Below, piece by piece: positions 25,623-33,640 of a DNA stretch of 64,000 bases; position 1 is the first letter of the stretch; the number at the start of each line of letters is the position of its first letter. The DNA is taken from the NCBI RefSeq assembly GCF_000963865.1, contig NZ_CP011071.1:1926501-1990500 (forward strand), in the 5' to 3' direction. A program made the translations under genes and the position numbers. The stretch comes from Flagellimonas lutaonensis (GTDB lineage Bacteria > Bacteroidota > Bacteroidia > Flavobacteriales > Flavobacteriaceae). Under the pieces are notes generated by a model. The model ran no database searches, was not told the origin of the DNA, and saw only the letters and a program-made list of their open reading frames with translations.

Positions 25623-26444
25623 TTATATCTTAAAGGTAACGACCGGTATCTTACTGTGGTTGACTATGTCTTCACCAAGGCTGCCCATAAAGAAATGTGA
25701 CAGGCCCTTGCGGCCATGGGTGGGTATGCCGATCAAATCGGCCCCTTGGCTTTCGGCATAGTTAAGAATGCCCTTCTCTACCGTATAATCGTTGTAGATG
25801 TCAACTTCCAATCCGAGTTGGGCGATGTTCAAAAATTTTGAGATACGCTTATAGGCATCTTCGTGGCTCAAAAAAGCATCTGCCGGGGTGTTGATGTAGA
25901 CCAGTTTCAACTCCGCTTTCAGTTTTTTGGCAAAATCAACGGCTTTTTTGACACTGGGCACACTTTCTTCCTTAAAATCACAGGCAAACACAAAGCGCTC
26001 TGCCTTGAAGTTTTCCATATCGCCCTTAATGACCAAAACCGGCACCTCTGCATTTCTAACCACGCGTTCTGTGTTGGAGCCTATGAAGATTTCCTCCAAT
26101 CCATCCACACCATGAGATCCCATGACAATTAGGTCTGCATTGTGTTTTTTGGCCACATCGTTTACTTCACTGAACACCTTATAGTGTTTGATGATAGGGG
26201 TGATCTCCACATCTTTCAAATAGGGTCTGTCCAAAAACTCCTCAAACCGTTTTTCGTTCAATTTCATCAGGTGAACGATATGCTCAGGTGGCATATATTC
26301 GGTGTTGGCCATAATGGCCGGCGAGAGTTCCAACATATGCAGCACAAAAAGCGAGGCATTGTGTTTTTTGGCCAAACCTGCGGCCACTTTCAAGGCTTTC
26401 TCCGATTGTTCTGAAAAATCGACTGGGACAATAATATTTTTCAT
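25623..26444 (-). CDS. Tandem universal stress protein
   Basis: About 273 residues from MKNIIVPVDFSEQSEK at 26444, the canonical USP start. Two UspA domains, about 1-140 and 145-273. Nucleotide-loop motifs are seen in IVMGSHGVDGLEEIFIGSNTE of the first half (G-x2-G-x9-G-[S/T]) and in GIPTHGRKGLSHFFMGS of the second. It has a non-overlapping relative at 32830. USPs respond to stress, often to oxygen limitation. It is encoded in the same direction as hemN but downstream of it, so it may be read from the hemN promoter. Confidence 0.92.
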   Translation of the reverse strand: MKNIIVPVDFSEQSEKALKVAAGLAKKHNASLFVLHMLELSPAIMANTEYMPPEHIVHLMKLNEKRFEEFLDRPYLKDVEITPIIKHYKVFSEVNDVAKKHNADLIVMGSHGVDGLEEIFIGSNTERVVRNAEVPVLVIKGDMENFKAERFVFACDFKEESVPSVKKAVDFAKKLKAELKLVYINTPADAFLSHEDAYKRISKFLNIAQLGLEVDIYNDYTVEKGILNYAESQGADLIGIPTHGRKGLSHFFMGSLGEDIVNHSKIPVVTFKI

Positions 26445-26478
26445 GGGTCTACTTTTATGGCCAACCATGGCGGGCCTG

Positions 26479-27837
26479 TTAAACGGTCATCGAGAACAAT
26501 TGGGTCTCGGGTTTCTTTCTTTTTAGTTTAAGGTCAAAGGCCATGCTGATGTTTCTGATGAACGGCCGGCCCTTTTCTGTTACCTTTATGGAGTTTGAAC
26601 CGATTTCAACCAAGCCATCGGCTTCCAACTCTGTCAGGTCTTCTATAACGTTCTGAAAATTTATGTTATTGTCTCCCTCCATTTGCCAATTGGTCTCGAA
26701 CCTGCACATCAGGTTTAGAATGTGTTGGCGGATCACTCGGTCTTCCCGATTTAAAATATGTCCTCGGTAAACGGGTATTATATCGTTCTCGACCAAATGT
26801 TGGTATTCTTCTATGTTTTTTACATTTTGGGCAAAAGCATACCAACTATCGCTGATACTTGACACCCCGAGTCCAATCATCAACTGTGTCTTTGAAGGGG
26901 TGTACCCCATGAAGTTGCGATGAAGGGTGCCTTTCTCCACAGCTTGGTACAGGGCATCGGTGGTCAGTGCAAAATGGTCCATGCCGATGTCTTGATAGCC
27001 CAGTTCGGTAAGTCTTGTCTTTCCTATTTCGTACTGTGACTGTTTTTCGGTGGCGGTCGGCAGATCCTCATCCCGATAGCCCCGTTGTCCATTTCCCTTT
27101 CTCCAGGGAACATGGGCATAACTGTAAAAGGCAAGGCGATCGGGCCTTAATTCGTTGGTTTTGTCTATGGTATTGTTTACATCTTCAAGGGTTTGAAACG
27201 GCAGCCCGTAAATAATATCGTGCCCCACAGATGTGTATCCTATTTCGCGGGCCCATGTGGTTACCCGTTGTACGTTCTCGTACGGTTGAATACGGTTGAT
27301 GGCTTTTTGAACCTTTTCGTTATAATCTTGCACACCAAAACACACTCGTCTGAAGCCTACATCGTAGAGTGCCTGTAGATGGGCTTTAGTGGTATTGTTC
27401 GGGTGGCCCTCAAAGCTCAGTTCGGCATTTTCGGCCCTATGGGCAAACCGAAAGATTCCATTGACCAGTTTGGTCAGGTTTTCGGGCGAAAAAAAAGTAG
27501 GGGTGCCCCCACCCAAGTGCAGCTCTTTGATAACGGGTCGTTCGCCCAGCAATTGCCGATAGAGCGCCCATTCTTTTAAAAGGGCCCTTATATAGGGGTC
27601 TTCTACCTCGTGTCTTTTGGTAATGCGTTTGTGGCAACCACAAAAAGTACACATACTTTCACAGAAAGGAAGGTGTATGTACAGGCTGATGCCCCCATCT
27701 TTGCTTTCTTGATAGCTATCGGTTACACTTTCTTTCCATTTTTTGCCGGAAAAGGAATCAATATCCCAATAGGGTACCGTGGGGTAACTGGTATACCTGG
27801 GACCAGGTACGTTATATTTATGGATAAGATCACACAT
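26479..27837 (-). CDS. hemN: Oxygen-independent coproporphyrinogen III dehydrogenase
   Basis: 452 residues. Radical-SAM cluster motif C59-E-S-M-C63-T-F-C66 with an extra C68, preceded by the PRYTSYP signature, and HemN-specific GGGTPTFF and FGVQDYNEKVQKAINR segments. It makes protoporphyrinogen IX without O2, feeding heme to cbb3 oxidase and cytochromes. The start at 27837 lies about 17 bases beyond a perfect -7 element of an FNR-like promoter. Confidence 0.95.
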   Translation of the reverse strand: MCDLIHKYNVPGPRYTSYPTVPYWDIDSFSGKKWKESVTDSYQESKDGGISLYIHLPFCESMCTFCGCHKRITKRHEVEDPYIRALLKEWALYRQLLGERPVIKELHLGGGTPTFFSPENLTKLVNGIFRFAHRAENAELSFEGHPNNTTKAHLQALYDVGFRRVCFGVQDYNEKVQKAINRIQPYENVQRVTTWAREIGYTSVGHDIIYGLPFQTLEDVNNTIDKTNELRPDRLAFYSYAHVPWRKGNGQRGYRDEDLPTATEKQSQYEIGKTRLTELGYQDIGMDHFALTTDALYQAVEKGTLHRNFMGYTPSKTQLMIGLGVSSISDSWYAFAQNVKNIEEYQHLVENDIIPVYRGHILNREDRVIRQHILNLMCRFETNWQMEGDNNINFQNVIEDLTELEADGLVEIGSNSIKVTEKGRPFIRNISMAFDLKLKRKKPETQLFSMTV

Positions 27838-27853
27838 AGCTCACAATATGGTT

Positions 27854-27896
27854 CAAAAGTACTTTCATTGGCCCCAAAAAAACATGACAAATGTCA
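27854..27896 (-). promoter_or_regulatory. FNR-like site and perfect -7 element of hemN
   Basis: TGACAAATGTCA (27885-27896), 23 bases, then TACTTTTG on the minus strand (27861-27854). Both boxes match the consensus fully. Confidence 0.85.
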
Positions 27897-27924
27897 TTTA
27901 AAGGCTCGTAGGCCGGGTTCAGTC

Positions 27925-27967
27925 TGATAAATGTCATGTTTTCAATCGATTTCGATATATAGATTTG
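27925..27967 (+). promoter_or_regulatory. FNR-like site and perfect -7 element of the GCS2-CBS gene
   Basis: TGATAAATGTCA (27925-27936), then TGTTTT (a -33-like T-run), and after 23 bases TAGATTTG (27960-27967). It is divergent from the hemN promoter, giving each gene its own site. Confidence 0.83.
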
Positions 27968-27984
27968 TTCCATAAGTTTCAGAT

Positions 27985-29829
27985 ATGGGCGAAATGATTA
28001 CTTCAAATACAAAGGGCATCGAAGCTAGAATGGCCTTTGTGCAGCATTTGATCGATGATGTTGAAACCCTTGAACTGCTATTACAAAATCAAGTGTTCGA
28101 AGACGATGTCGTGCGCATCGGCGCAGAGCAAGAACTCTGCATTATCGACAAGAACTATCGGCCCTATGGCATAAACCTAAAGCTGCTCGAAGAAATCAAC
28201 GATCCCCATTTTACAACAGAGTTGGCCAGTTATAATATCGAAATCAACCTGGATCCTTTTGAACTTAAGGGAAATTGCTTTACGCTTGTTGAAAACCAAT
28301 TGCGCAAATTGCTACAGAAGGCCAATACACATGCCCAAAAGCACAAGGGACATCTGTTGTTGGCCGGTATTTTGCCCACTATTGGCAAAAAAGAGGTCGG
28401 TCTCGACCATTTGACGCCCATACCCCGATATTTTGCTTTGAACGAGATGTTGAAGGCCTGTAAGGGAGGCGATTTCAATTTGAAGATACGCGGGGTCGAT
28501 GAGTTGTACCTAAAGCATGATTCGGTCATGTTCGAAGCATGCAATACCAGTTTTCAGATGCATTTACAGGTGCCATCGCATGACTTTGTGCAAAGCTACA
28601 ATTGGGCACAGGCGATATCCGGCCCCGTTCTTGCCGTATGCTGTAATTCGCCCTTGCTCATGGGAAGGGAATTGTGGAAGGAGACCCGAATAGCACTTTT
28701 TCAACAGAGCCTTGACACAAGAAAAACCGCTTACGCACTGCGCAACCAAACGCCCAGGGTCGGCTTTGGTGACCATTGGGAAGAAGGTTCTGTGGCTGAA
28801 ATATTGAAAAAGGATATTTCAAAGCACCGGGTATTGTTGACCAAGCCGATTGAAGAGAGTTCCCTTGAAATATTGAAAAAAGGAGAAATCCCAAAACTGC
28901 CGGCCCTGTGTCTGCACAATGGCACGGTTTACCGTTGGAACCGCCCTTGCTATGGGGTCGGAGGTGGCAAGCCACATCTACGGATTGAGAACAGGTACAT
29001 TCCCTCCGGGCCCTCAGTGATTGACGAGTTGGCCAATTTTGCCTTTTGGGTAGGCCTGATGAAAGGAAGGCCGAAGATGTTTGATGACATGCCTTCCCAA
29101 ATGGATTTTAAAACGGTGAAAACCAACTTTATCAAAGCGGCCCGAACTGGAAAGGAAACCGTTTTTTTATGGTGTGGGGAGCTCTACAGCGCCAAAAAAT
29201 TGGTTTTGAACAAATTGCTTCCCATCGCCTATAAGGGCCTTCACAAATGTGGGGTCGACGAAGATGATATCGAGCGCTTGCTCGGTATAATAGAAGAACG
29301 TACCAAAGGCATGTCGGGCGAACAATGGCAGGTGGCAAACCTAAGAACGTTGAAACGGCGTTTCAAAACCGATAAGGCCTTGGTGCTGTTGACCAAGAAG
29401 ATGGTTGAAAACCAATCACAGAATCTGCCAATACATCAATGGGAACATGTAAATTTGGAAAACATCAGACGTAAGCCGACATTGGTGAAGGAAGTTATGA
29501 CCACACATCTGTTCAAATTGCACGAAGATGACTCGGTAAGCATGGCAAAGGCCATTATGGAGTGGAACAACATACACCACATTCCGGTTGAGAACGACCA
29601 AGGCCATCTGTCGGGCCTGTTGACTTGGAGCTACTTGAAAACATTGGAGGCCACAACGGATTTTAACAAAACAAAGGTGTCAGATATTATGGTGAAAGAG
29701 GTGGTGACGACTTCCCCAGAGATGAAGATTGAATTGGCAAAAAAGTTAATGGACAAACATGAAATCGGTTGTCTGCCAGTGGTGTTTGACAATACCTTGG
29801 TAGGAATCATCAGTAAAAAAGACTTTTGA
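27985..29829 (+). CDS. GCS2-type carboxylate-amine ligase fused to two CBS domains
   Basis: 614 residues. Residues about 35-420 match the glutamate-cysteine ligase 2 fold: RIGAEQELCIID near the N-terminus (the E-x-E metal ligands), NTSFQMHLQVP, and RIENRYIPSGPSVIDE for the substrate region. Residues about 485-614 form a CBS pair (VKEVMTTHLFKLHEDD and VSDIMVKEVVTTSPE). The ligase class joins an amino acid to the gamma-carboxylate of glutamate or a similar acid using ATP. A CBS fusion suggests control by adenylates. Two bases separate it from the aspartoacylase-like gene. The product is unknown; glutathione synthesis is not implied. Confidence 0.85.
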   Translation: MGEMITSNTKGIEARMAFVQHLIDDVETLELLLQNQVFEDDVVRIGAEQELCIIDKNYRPYGINLKLLEEINDPHFTTELASYNIEINLDPFELKGNCFTLVENQLRKLLQKANTHAQKHKGHLLLAGILPTIGKKEVGLDHLTPIPRYFALNEMLKACKGGDFNLKIRGVDELYLKHDSVMFEACNTSFQMHLQVPSHDFVQSYNWAQAISGPVLAVCCNSPLLMGRELWKETRIALFQQSLDTRKTAYALRNQTPRVGFGDHWEEGSVAEILKKDISKHRVLLTKPIEESSLEILKKGEIPKLPALCLHNGTVYRWNRPCYGVGGGKPHLRIENRYIPSGPSVIDELANFAFWVGLMKGRPKMFDDMPSQMDFKTVKTNFIKAARTGKETVFLWCGELYSAKKLVLNKLLPIAYKGLHKCGVDEDDIERLLGIIEERTKGMSGEQWQVANLRTLKRRFKTDKALVLLTKKMVENQSQNLPIHQWEHVNLENIRRKPTLVKEVMTTHLFKLHEDDSVSMAKAIMEWNNIHHIPVENDQGHLSGLLTWSYLKTLEATTDFNKTKVSDIMVKEVVTTSPEMKIELAKKLMDKHEIGCLPVVFDNTLVGIISKKDF

Positions 29830-29831
29830 CC

Positions 29832-31031
29832 ATGCCCGAAGTCTATAGCAAGGCCTTGGGCAGCTCATTGCAGTTTAAAAGAATTGTGGGCCATATCAAG
29901 GGCAAACAACCGGGTCCTACGGTTGTTTTTTTTGGTGGTATCCATGGTAACGAACCCGCAGGAATTTTTGCCCTCGATGAGGTTGTTAAAAAATTGCGGT
30001 CAAACAAGACGCCCTTTAATGGTGAATTTTTTGCGGTTGCCGGAAATGTGTCGGCCCTTCAAAAAAAGGTTCGTTTTCATGAAGAAGACCTAAATCGTAT
30101 TTGGCATCCAGAACGAATCGCCCAACTCGAACGACAAAATGGGCGGGAAACCCCAGATGCGAAAGAGATGAGAGCGTTGATGGGATTCTTAAAAGAGCTG
30201 TTCAGCACCACAAGCCCGCCCTATTACTTCATCGATCTTCATACAACTTCAGGCGAGACATCTCCCTTTATTGTGGTGAACGACAGCCTCTTGAACAGAA
30301 AATTTGTATCCAACTATCCATTGCCCATAATTCTGGGTATTGAAGAGTATCTGTCGGGGGCCCTGCTCAGCCATATCAATGAAATGGGTTATGTGTCTTT
30401 TGGTTATGAAAGTGGGCAGCACGATGCCGCTTCGGCCATAGAGAACAGCATCAATTTCATCAACTATACCTTGGCCCTGACCGGGGCAGTGGATGTCGGT
30501 GTGGAAGAACTTGCCAAACTTAGGTGCAAGGTGGCCGATTCTTGCGATGAACCCCATACCTTTTATGAAATATATTACCAACATGAAATAGGCCCTAGCG
30601 ATCAATTTGATATGCTGCCGGGCTTTGTCAATTTTCAGAAAGTGCCAAAGAACCAGCCCATTGCCATCAACGGGCAAGGTGTTATCAAGACCACAAAACC
30701 GCGCCAGTTGTTCATGCCCCTATACCAAAAAAAGGGAAGTGAAGGCTTTTATTTTATTCGTGAAATTCCAAGGTTTTTTCTTTGGATGTCAAAGTGGGTT
30801 CGAAATCTTAAGATGGACAGTGTCTTGACCTTGTTGCCGGGCATAAATTGGGCCAGTAATGACAAGGTCGCTTTGATGGTCAATAAAAAAATCGCACGTT
30901 TCATGGCAAAACCCATTTTTCACTTATTGGGGTACAGGGCCAGGTATATCGACCAAAACCATTTGATCATCAAAAACAGGGAACGAAACTCAAAAGAGCG
31001 GGATTATATAGATGCACCTTGGTATCGATAA
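29832..31031 (+). CDS. Succinylglutamate desuccinylase/aspartoacylase-family hydrolase
   Basis: About 399 residues from the ATG at 29832, two bases after the ligase stop. Zinc-site motif FFGGIHGNEPAG (H-x2-E) near residue 38, FHEEDLNRIWHPERI, and the third ligand in FIDLHTTSGETSPFIV; a catalytic Glu is likely in FEAYY-like FYEIYYQHE. This M14-related family cleaves N-acyl or amide bonds of amino acids. It is expected to be co-expressed with the ligase, giving a bond-forming and a bond-breaking enzyme in one operon. The C-terminal 100 residues are not obviously catalytic. Confidence 0.85.
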   Translation: MPEVYSKALGSSLQFKRIVGHIKGKQPGPTVVFFGGIHGNEPAGIFALDEVVKKLRSNKTPFNGEFFAVAGNVSALQKKVRFHEEDLNRIWHPERIAQLERQNGRETPDAKEMRALMGFLKELFSTTSPPYYFIDLHTTSGETSPFIVVNDSLLNRKFVSNYPLPIILGIEEYLSGALLSHINEMGYVSFGYESGQHDAASAIENSINFINYTLALTGAVDVGVEELAKLRCKVADSCDEPHTFYEIYYQHEIGPSDQFDMLPGFVNFQKVPKNQPIAINGQGVIKTTKPRQLFMPLYQKKGSEGFYFIREIPRFFLWMSKWVRNLKMDSVLTLLPGINWASNDKVALMVNKKIARFMAKPIFHLLGYRARYIDQNHLIIKNRERNSKERDYIDAPWYR

Positions 31032-31051
31032 GTGGTGCGCCTAAAAAAAAC

Positions 31052-31083
31052 AAAAGCCCAGATCAAGATAATCCGGGCTTTTT
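31052..31083. terminator. Bidirectional terminator between aspartoacylase and TonB genes
   Basis: AAAAGCCC at 31052-31059 pairs with GGGCTTTT at 31075-31082, with a 15-base loop. A-rich left and T-rich right flanks allow termination of both converging transcripts. Confidence 0.8.
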
Positions 31084-31085
31084 GT

Positions 31086-31811
31086 TCATTGCATTACAAA
31101 ATTTATGGGTATACTGTAGGCGACTTTGGTTGGCCGCCCCCTCTGTTGACCAGGTTTTACTTTGGGCAATGCTGAAATGATTCTAGCAGCCTCTTCTTCC
31201 AACAACCTATCAGGTCCCCTTTTTTGAATGTTTGCCACACGTCCTTGGGAGTCTATATCAAACTTCACAAATACCCTGCCTTGTATACCCAATTCTAGAG
31301 CGGTCTTGGGATAAGTAAAATTTTTTTTGATATGCTCTTGAACCTTACGATTAAAACACTCTCTGCGCTCGGCTTCTGTTGATAGGTTTTCGCATCCTGG
31401 GAAAATGGGAGCATTCTCAATAATGGCAAAGGGTACAGAAACCTCTTCTTCCTCTTCACCTACTTCCACATCGTCAACACTCACCACTGCTTCTGCAACT
31501 TCGGTCTCCTGACTACTCTCTGTACTTTCAATAATGGTTTCCTCTATTTCAAGCTCATCTTCGACTACTTCGATTACAGCTGGTGCAGCTGGAGGTGGGG
31601 GCGGTGGTGCAGTTCTAATCTGCTGGGTAACGGGTACTTCTTCTTTAATGTCTTCTGCGACTTCCAACACTTGAACAAATTCGTCTTCTGTTTCATAGGT
31701 CTTGTACTCCAACAATTGCCATATGGTAAAGAGCGCGACGGTCAGCCCTACCATAAAGTATAGGCTGCTGTTTCTGCTCAAATCAACTTGAGGGTTCTTT
31801 TTTGATCTCAT
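31086..31811 (-). CDS. tonB: TonB energy transducer, FNR-promoter controlled
   Basis: 241 residues. One N-terminal helix (about 17-33), a linker with a P-rich APPPPPPAAPA stretch and a strongly acidic run, then the TonB C-terminal domain (about 165-241) with YPKTALELGIQGRVFVKFDID and the closing IPINFVMQ. A Cys pair (C147, C158 region, GCENL and RECF) precedes the domain, as in many Bacteroidota TonBs. It energises outer-membrane receptors. Its FNR-like promoter suggests a copy dedicated to copper or heme import under low oxygen. Confidence 0.92.
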   Translation of the reverse strand: MRSKKNPQVDLSRNSSLYFMVGLTVALFTIWQLLEYKTYETEDEFVQVLEVAEDIKEEVPVTQQIRTAPPPPPPAAPAVIEVVEDELEIEETIIESTESSQETEVAEAVVSVDDVEVGEEEEEVSVPFAIIENAPIFPGCENLSTEAERRECFNRKVQEHIKKNFTYPKTALELGIQGRVFVKFDIDSQGRVANIQKRGPDRLLEEEAARIISALPKVKPGQQRGRPTKVAYSIPINFVMQ

Positions 31812-31832
31812 GACGAAGGTTTTTTACGAGAT

Positions 31833-31875
31833 TAAAAGTACTTACCCTCAGATTTTTAAAATATGACATTTGTCA
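31833..31875 (-). promoter_or_regulatory. FNR-like site and -7 element of tonB
   Basis: TGACATTTGTCA (31864-31875), 23 bases, then TACTTTTA on the minus strand (31840-31833), a 7/8 -7 match. Confidence 0.8.
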
Positions 31876-31897
31876 AGTCTCTATTTTTTGCCCCGCT

Positions 31898-32635
31898 TTA
31901 TTGAGAAATTGATAATTTGTCATTTTTGTTAATCAAATCAAGACTTTCCCTGCAAAGGCTTGTCTTAAAGAACAGTGCCATACGAACACGGTCATAGCTA
32001 TTTTTTCCGATATGGTTTTTCATGTACCCTATTTCAACAGAGATATTGGTGGCAAGCTTTTTACCGAAGCCAATAAAGAACCTATTTTGGTCAATGTTAG
32101 CTTCTTTGAAACTGAAAAAAGGCTCATCAGAGCATTTGAAGTAAAAGTTTTGGGCTAAAGTGCTCTGAAAATGCAATCGGTACCTGAGTCTATGATCGGT
32201 GTGATTTTCTTCGGCACCCTGAATCCATCGATGCTCAAGCCTAAAACGTTGCGACAATTTAGGTGAGTTTATAATAGTAAGCTCTTCATATAACCAGAAT
32301 TGGTACTCTTCTGGCCTGAACAGTTCTTGCTCAAAAGGCAGGTTATCAAGATAGGCCAACCCCAATGCGGCCTTTAAATGGGTGTTGGGAAATGCATAGG
32401 TGGCCCCGGTTCTCAAAAAGGCAAACTCGGTTTCATGGCCTAGGTCGTATTGCCTTAAGACCCCCACCACCGGTATGCTCCACCTTTTTGAAAGTGCATT
32501 GTCGCTAACCAACTCCAGCCAGGTTCCGGTCGCATCGCTTGGCAATTGTTGTGAACGGGTGCCGCTATACAAGACGAACATGGCCAAAAGTACGATTATA
32601 CGATGGGCGGCCCAACGCTTTTGGTGTTGTTTCAT
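31898..32635 (-). CDS. DUF2490-family outer-membrane-type protein
   Basis: 245 residues from the ATG at 32635, which gives a proper signal peptide (MKQHQKRWAAHRIIVLLAMF, cleavage near SGTRSQ); a longer frame from 32725 lacks one. The rest is rich in alternating strands, with WLELVSDNALSKRWS at the start, RFRLEHRWIQ in the middle and aromatic strand ends, as in DUF2490 beta-barrel proteins of Bacteroidota. Function is not known. It is encoded just upstream of tonB with its own start. Confidence 0.8.
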   Translation of the reverse strand: MKQHQKRWAAHRIIVLLAMFVLYSGTRSQQLPSDATGTWLELVSDNALSKRWSIPVVGVLRQYDLGHETEFAFLRTGATYAFPNTHLKAALGLAYLDNLPFEQELFRPEEYQFWLYEELTIINSPKLSQRFRLEHRWIQGAEENHTDHRLRYRLHFQSTLAQNFYFKCSDEPFFSFKEANIDQNRFFIGFGKKLATNISVEIGYMKNHIGKNSYDRVRMALFFKTSLCRESLDLINKNDKLSISQ

Positions 32636-32748
32636 ACCGCTGTTTTGGTTGAAATCAGGTGCAAGTTCATCTGAAACAACATCTAAAAGAATGATAATTG
32701 TCACCTTGGTATAAGAACGGGCCATTTATCCCACCAAAACCGCAAAAC

Positions 32749-32791
32749 TGACTTCTATCATGTTTTGGATTGGGCCTCAGACGTACTTTTG
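32749..32791 (+). promoter_or_regulatory. FNR-like site (degenerate) and perfect -7 element of the second USP gene
   Basis: TGACTTCTATCA (32749-32760) followed by TGTTTT and, after 23 bases, TACTTTTG (32784-32791), a full -7 match. The box keeps only the outer TGAC and ATCA, but its spacing and following T-run equal those of the stronger sites. Confidence 0.7.
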
Positions 32792-32829
32792 GCTGAAATT
32801 GAATTTGAACCCATTTAAATTTCATAGGT

Positions 32830-33621
32830 ATGAGTAGCATTACTAAAATTTTGGTTCCCTTTGACTTTACTGAGGCCTCTATAGCCGCACTTGACTACAC
32901 CCTTAGCTTTGTGGGTTTCAACAGGCCCATTCAGGTTCAGGCGTTGTATGTAAGTTCTTCAGCTCTCAAGGAGGCCGATTTGAAGGAAACCCAAGACAGT
33001 TTTGATAGGGTCGTCGGTTCGTTGAACAGACGTACCATGAAAAAGCCTGAGTTGTTGATGGTACAAGGCGAGCTTATCGCCAGCATATTGCAGACCAGAA
33101 CAGATCAACAGGCCGATTTGATCATAATGGGCACATTGGGCGATAAAAGTGTCGATGAGCACCTAACCAATACTTCACAATTGGTGTTGGAAGCTGACTG
33201 CCCGGTTATGGCGGTGCCTTTCGGCTCAGAAATCAAAACCCCTAAGGAAATTGCCTTGGTTTTGGGCAAAGAAGAGATAGAAAACCCCCGTCTTTTGGGC
33301 ATACTCTTGAATATTGCCCGTATGTTCAACGCCAAGGTGCATGTGCTGACCATCTATAAAGAATCTATTTACGAGGAAAATGCAATTGTAGAATCGAATG
33401 AGGACACCCTTGAGTATTATTTAGAGCACTTTTATGCAGAGCACACATTCGAAAAGAACCAAGATATCGAAAAGGGCATTTTGGACTATATCAAGGAAAA
33501 AGATATAGACCTCTTGACCATTTTGCCCCGCAACCATGCACAAAAGACAAAGCCCTCAGAGGGCCGGTTGACAAAGTTGTTGACCCTACATTCAAGCGTA
33601 CCTGTTTTAACACTCGACTAG
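32830..33621 (+). CDS. Tandem universal stress protein (second copy)
   Basis: 263 residues with two UspA-like halves (about 1-138 and 139-263). The first starts TKILVPFDFTEASIAALDY and has IIMGTLGDKSVDEHLTNTS in place of the usual G-x2-G loop. The second lacks a clear nucleotide loop (TILPRNHAQKTKPSEGRLTK), so ATP binding may be weak. It is 19 bases upstream of the SLC13 transporter gene, so the two are probably co-transcribed from the FNR-like promoter. Confidence 0.88.
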   Translation: MSSITKILVPFDFTEASIAALDYTLSFVGFNRPIQVQALYVSSSALKEADLKETQDSFDRVVGSLNRRTMKKPELLMVQGELIASILQTRTDQQADLIIMGTLGDKSVDEHLTNTSQLVLEADCPVMAVPFGSEIKTPKEIALVLGKEEIENPRLLGILLNIARMFNAKVHVLTIYKESIYEENAIVESNEDTLEYYLEHFYAEHTFEKNQDIEKGILDYIKEKDIDLLTILPRNHAQKTKPSEGRLTKLLTLHSSVPVLTLD

Positions 33622-33640
33622 CAAGAGCAACACCGCTATT

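Noticed and set aside
32749-32760. A second, leftward use of this box for the DUF2490 gene
   Set aside because: No -7 element is present 23 bases to the left; only the rightward promoter fits.
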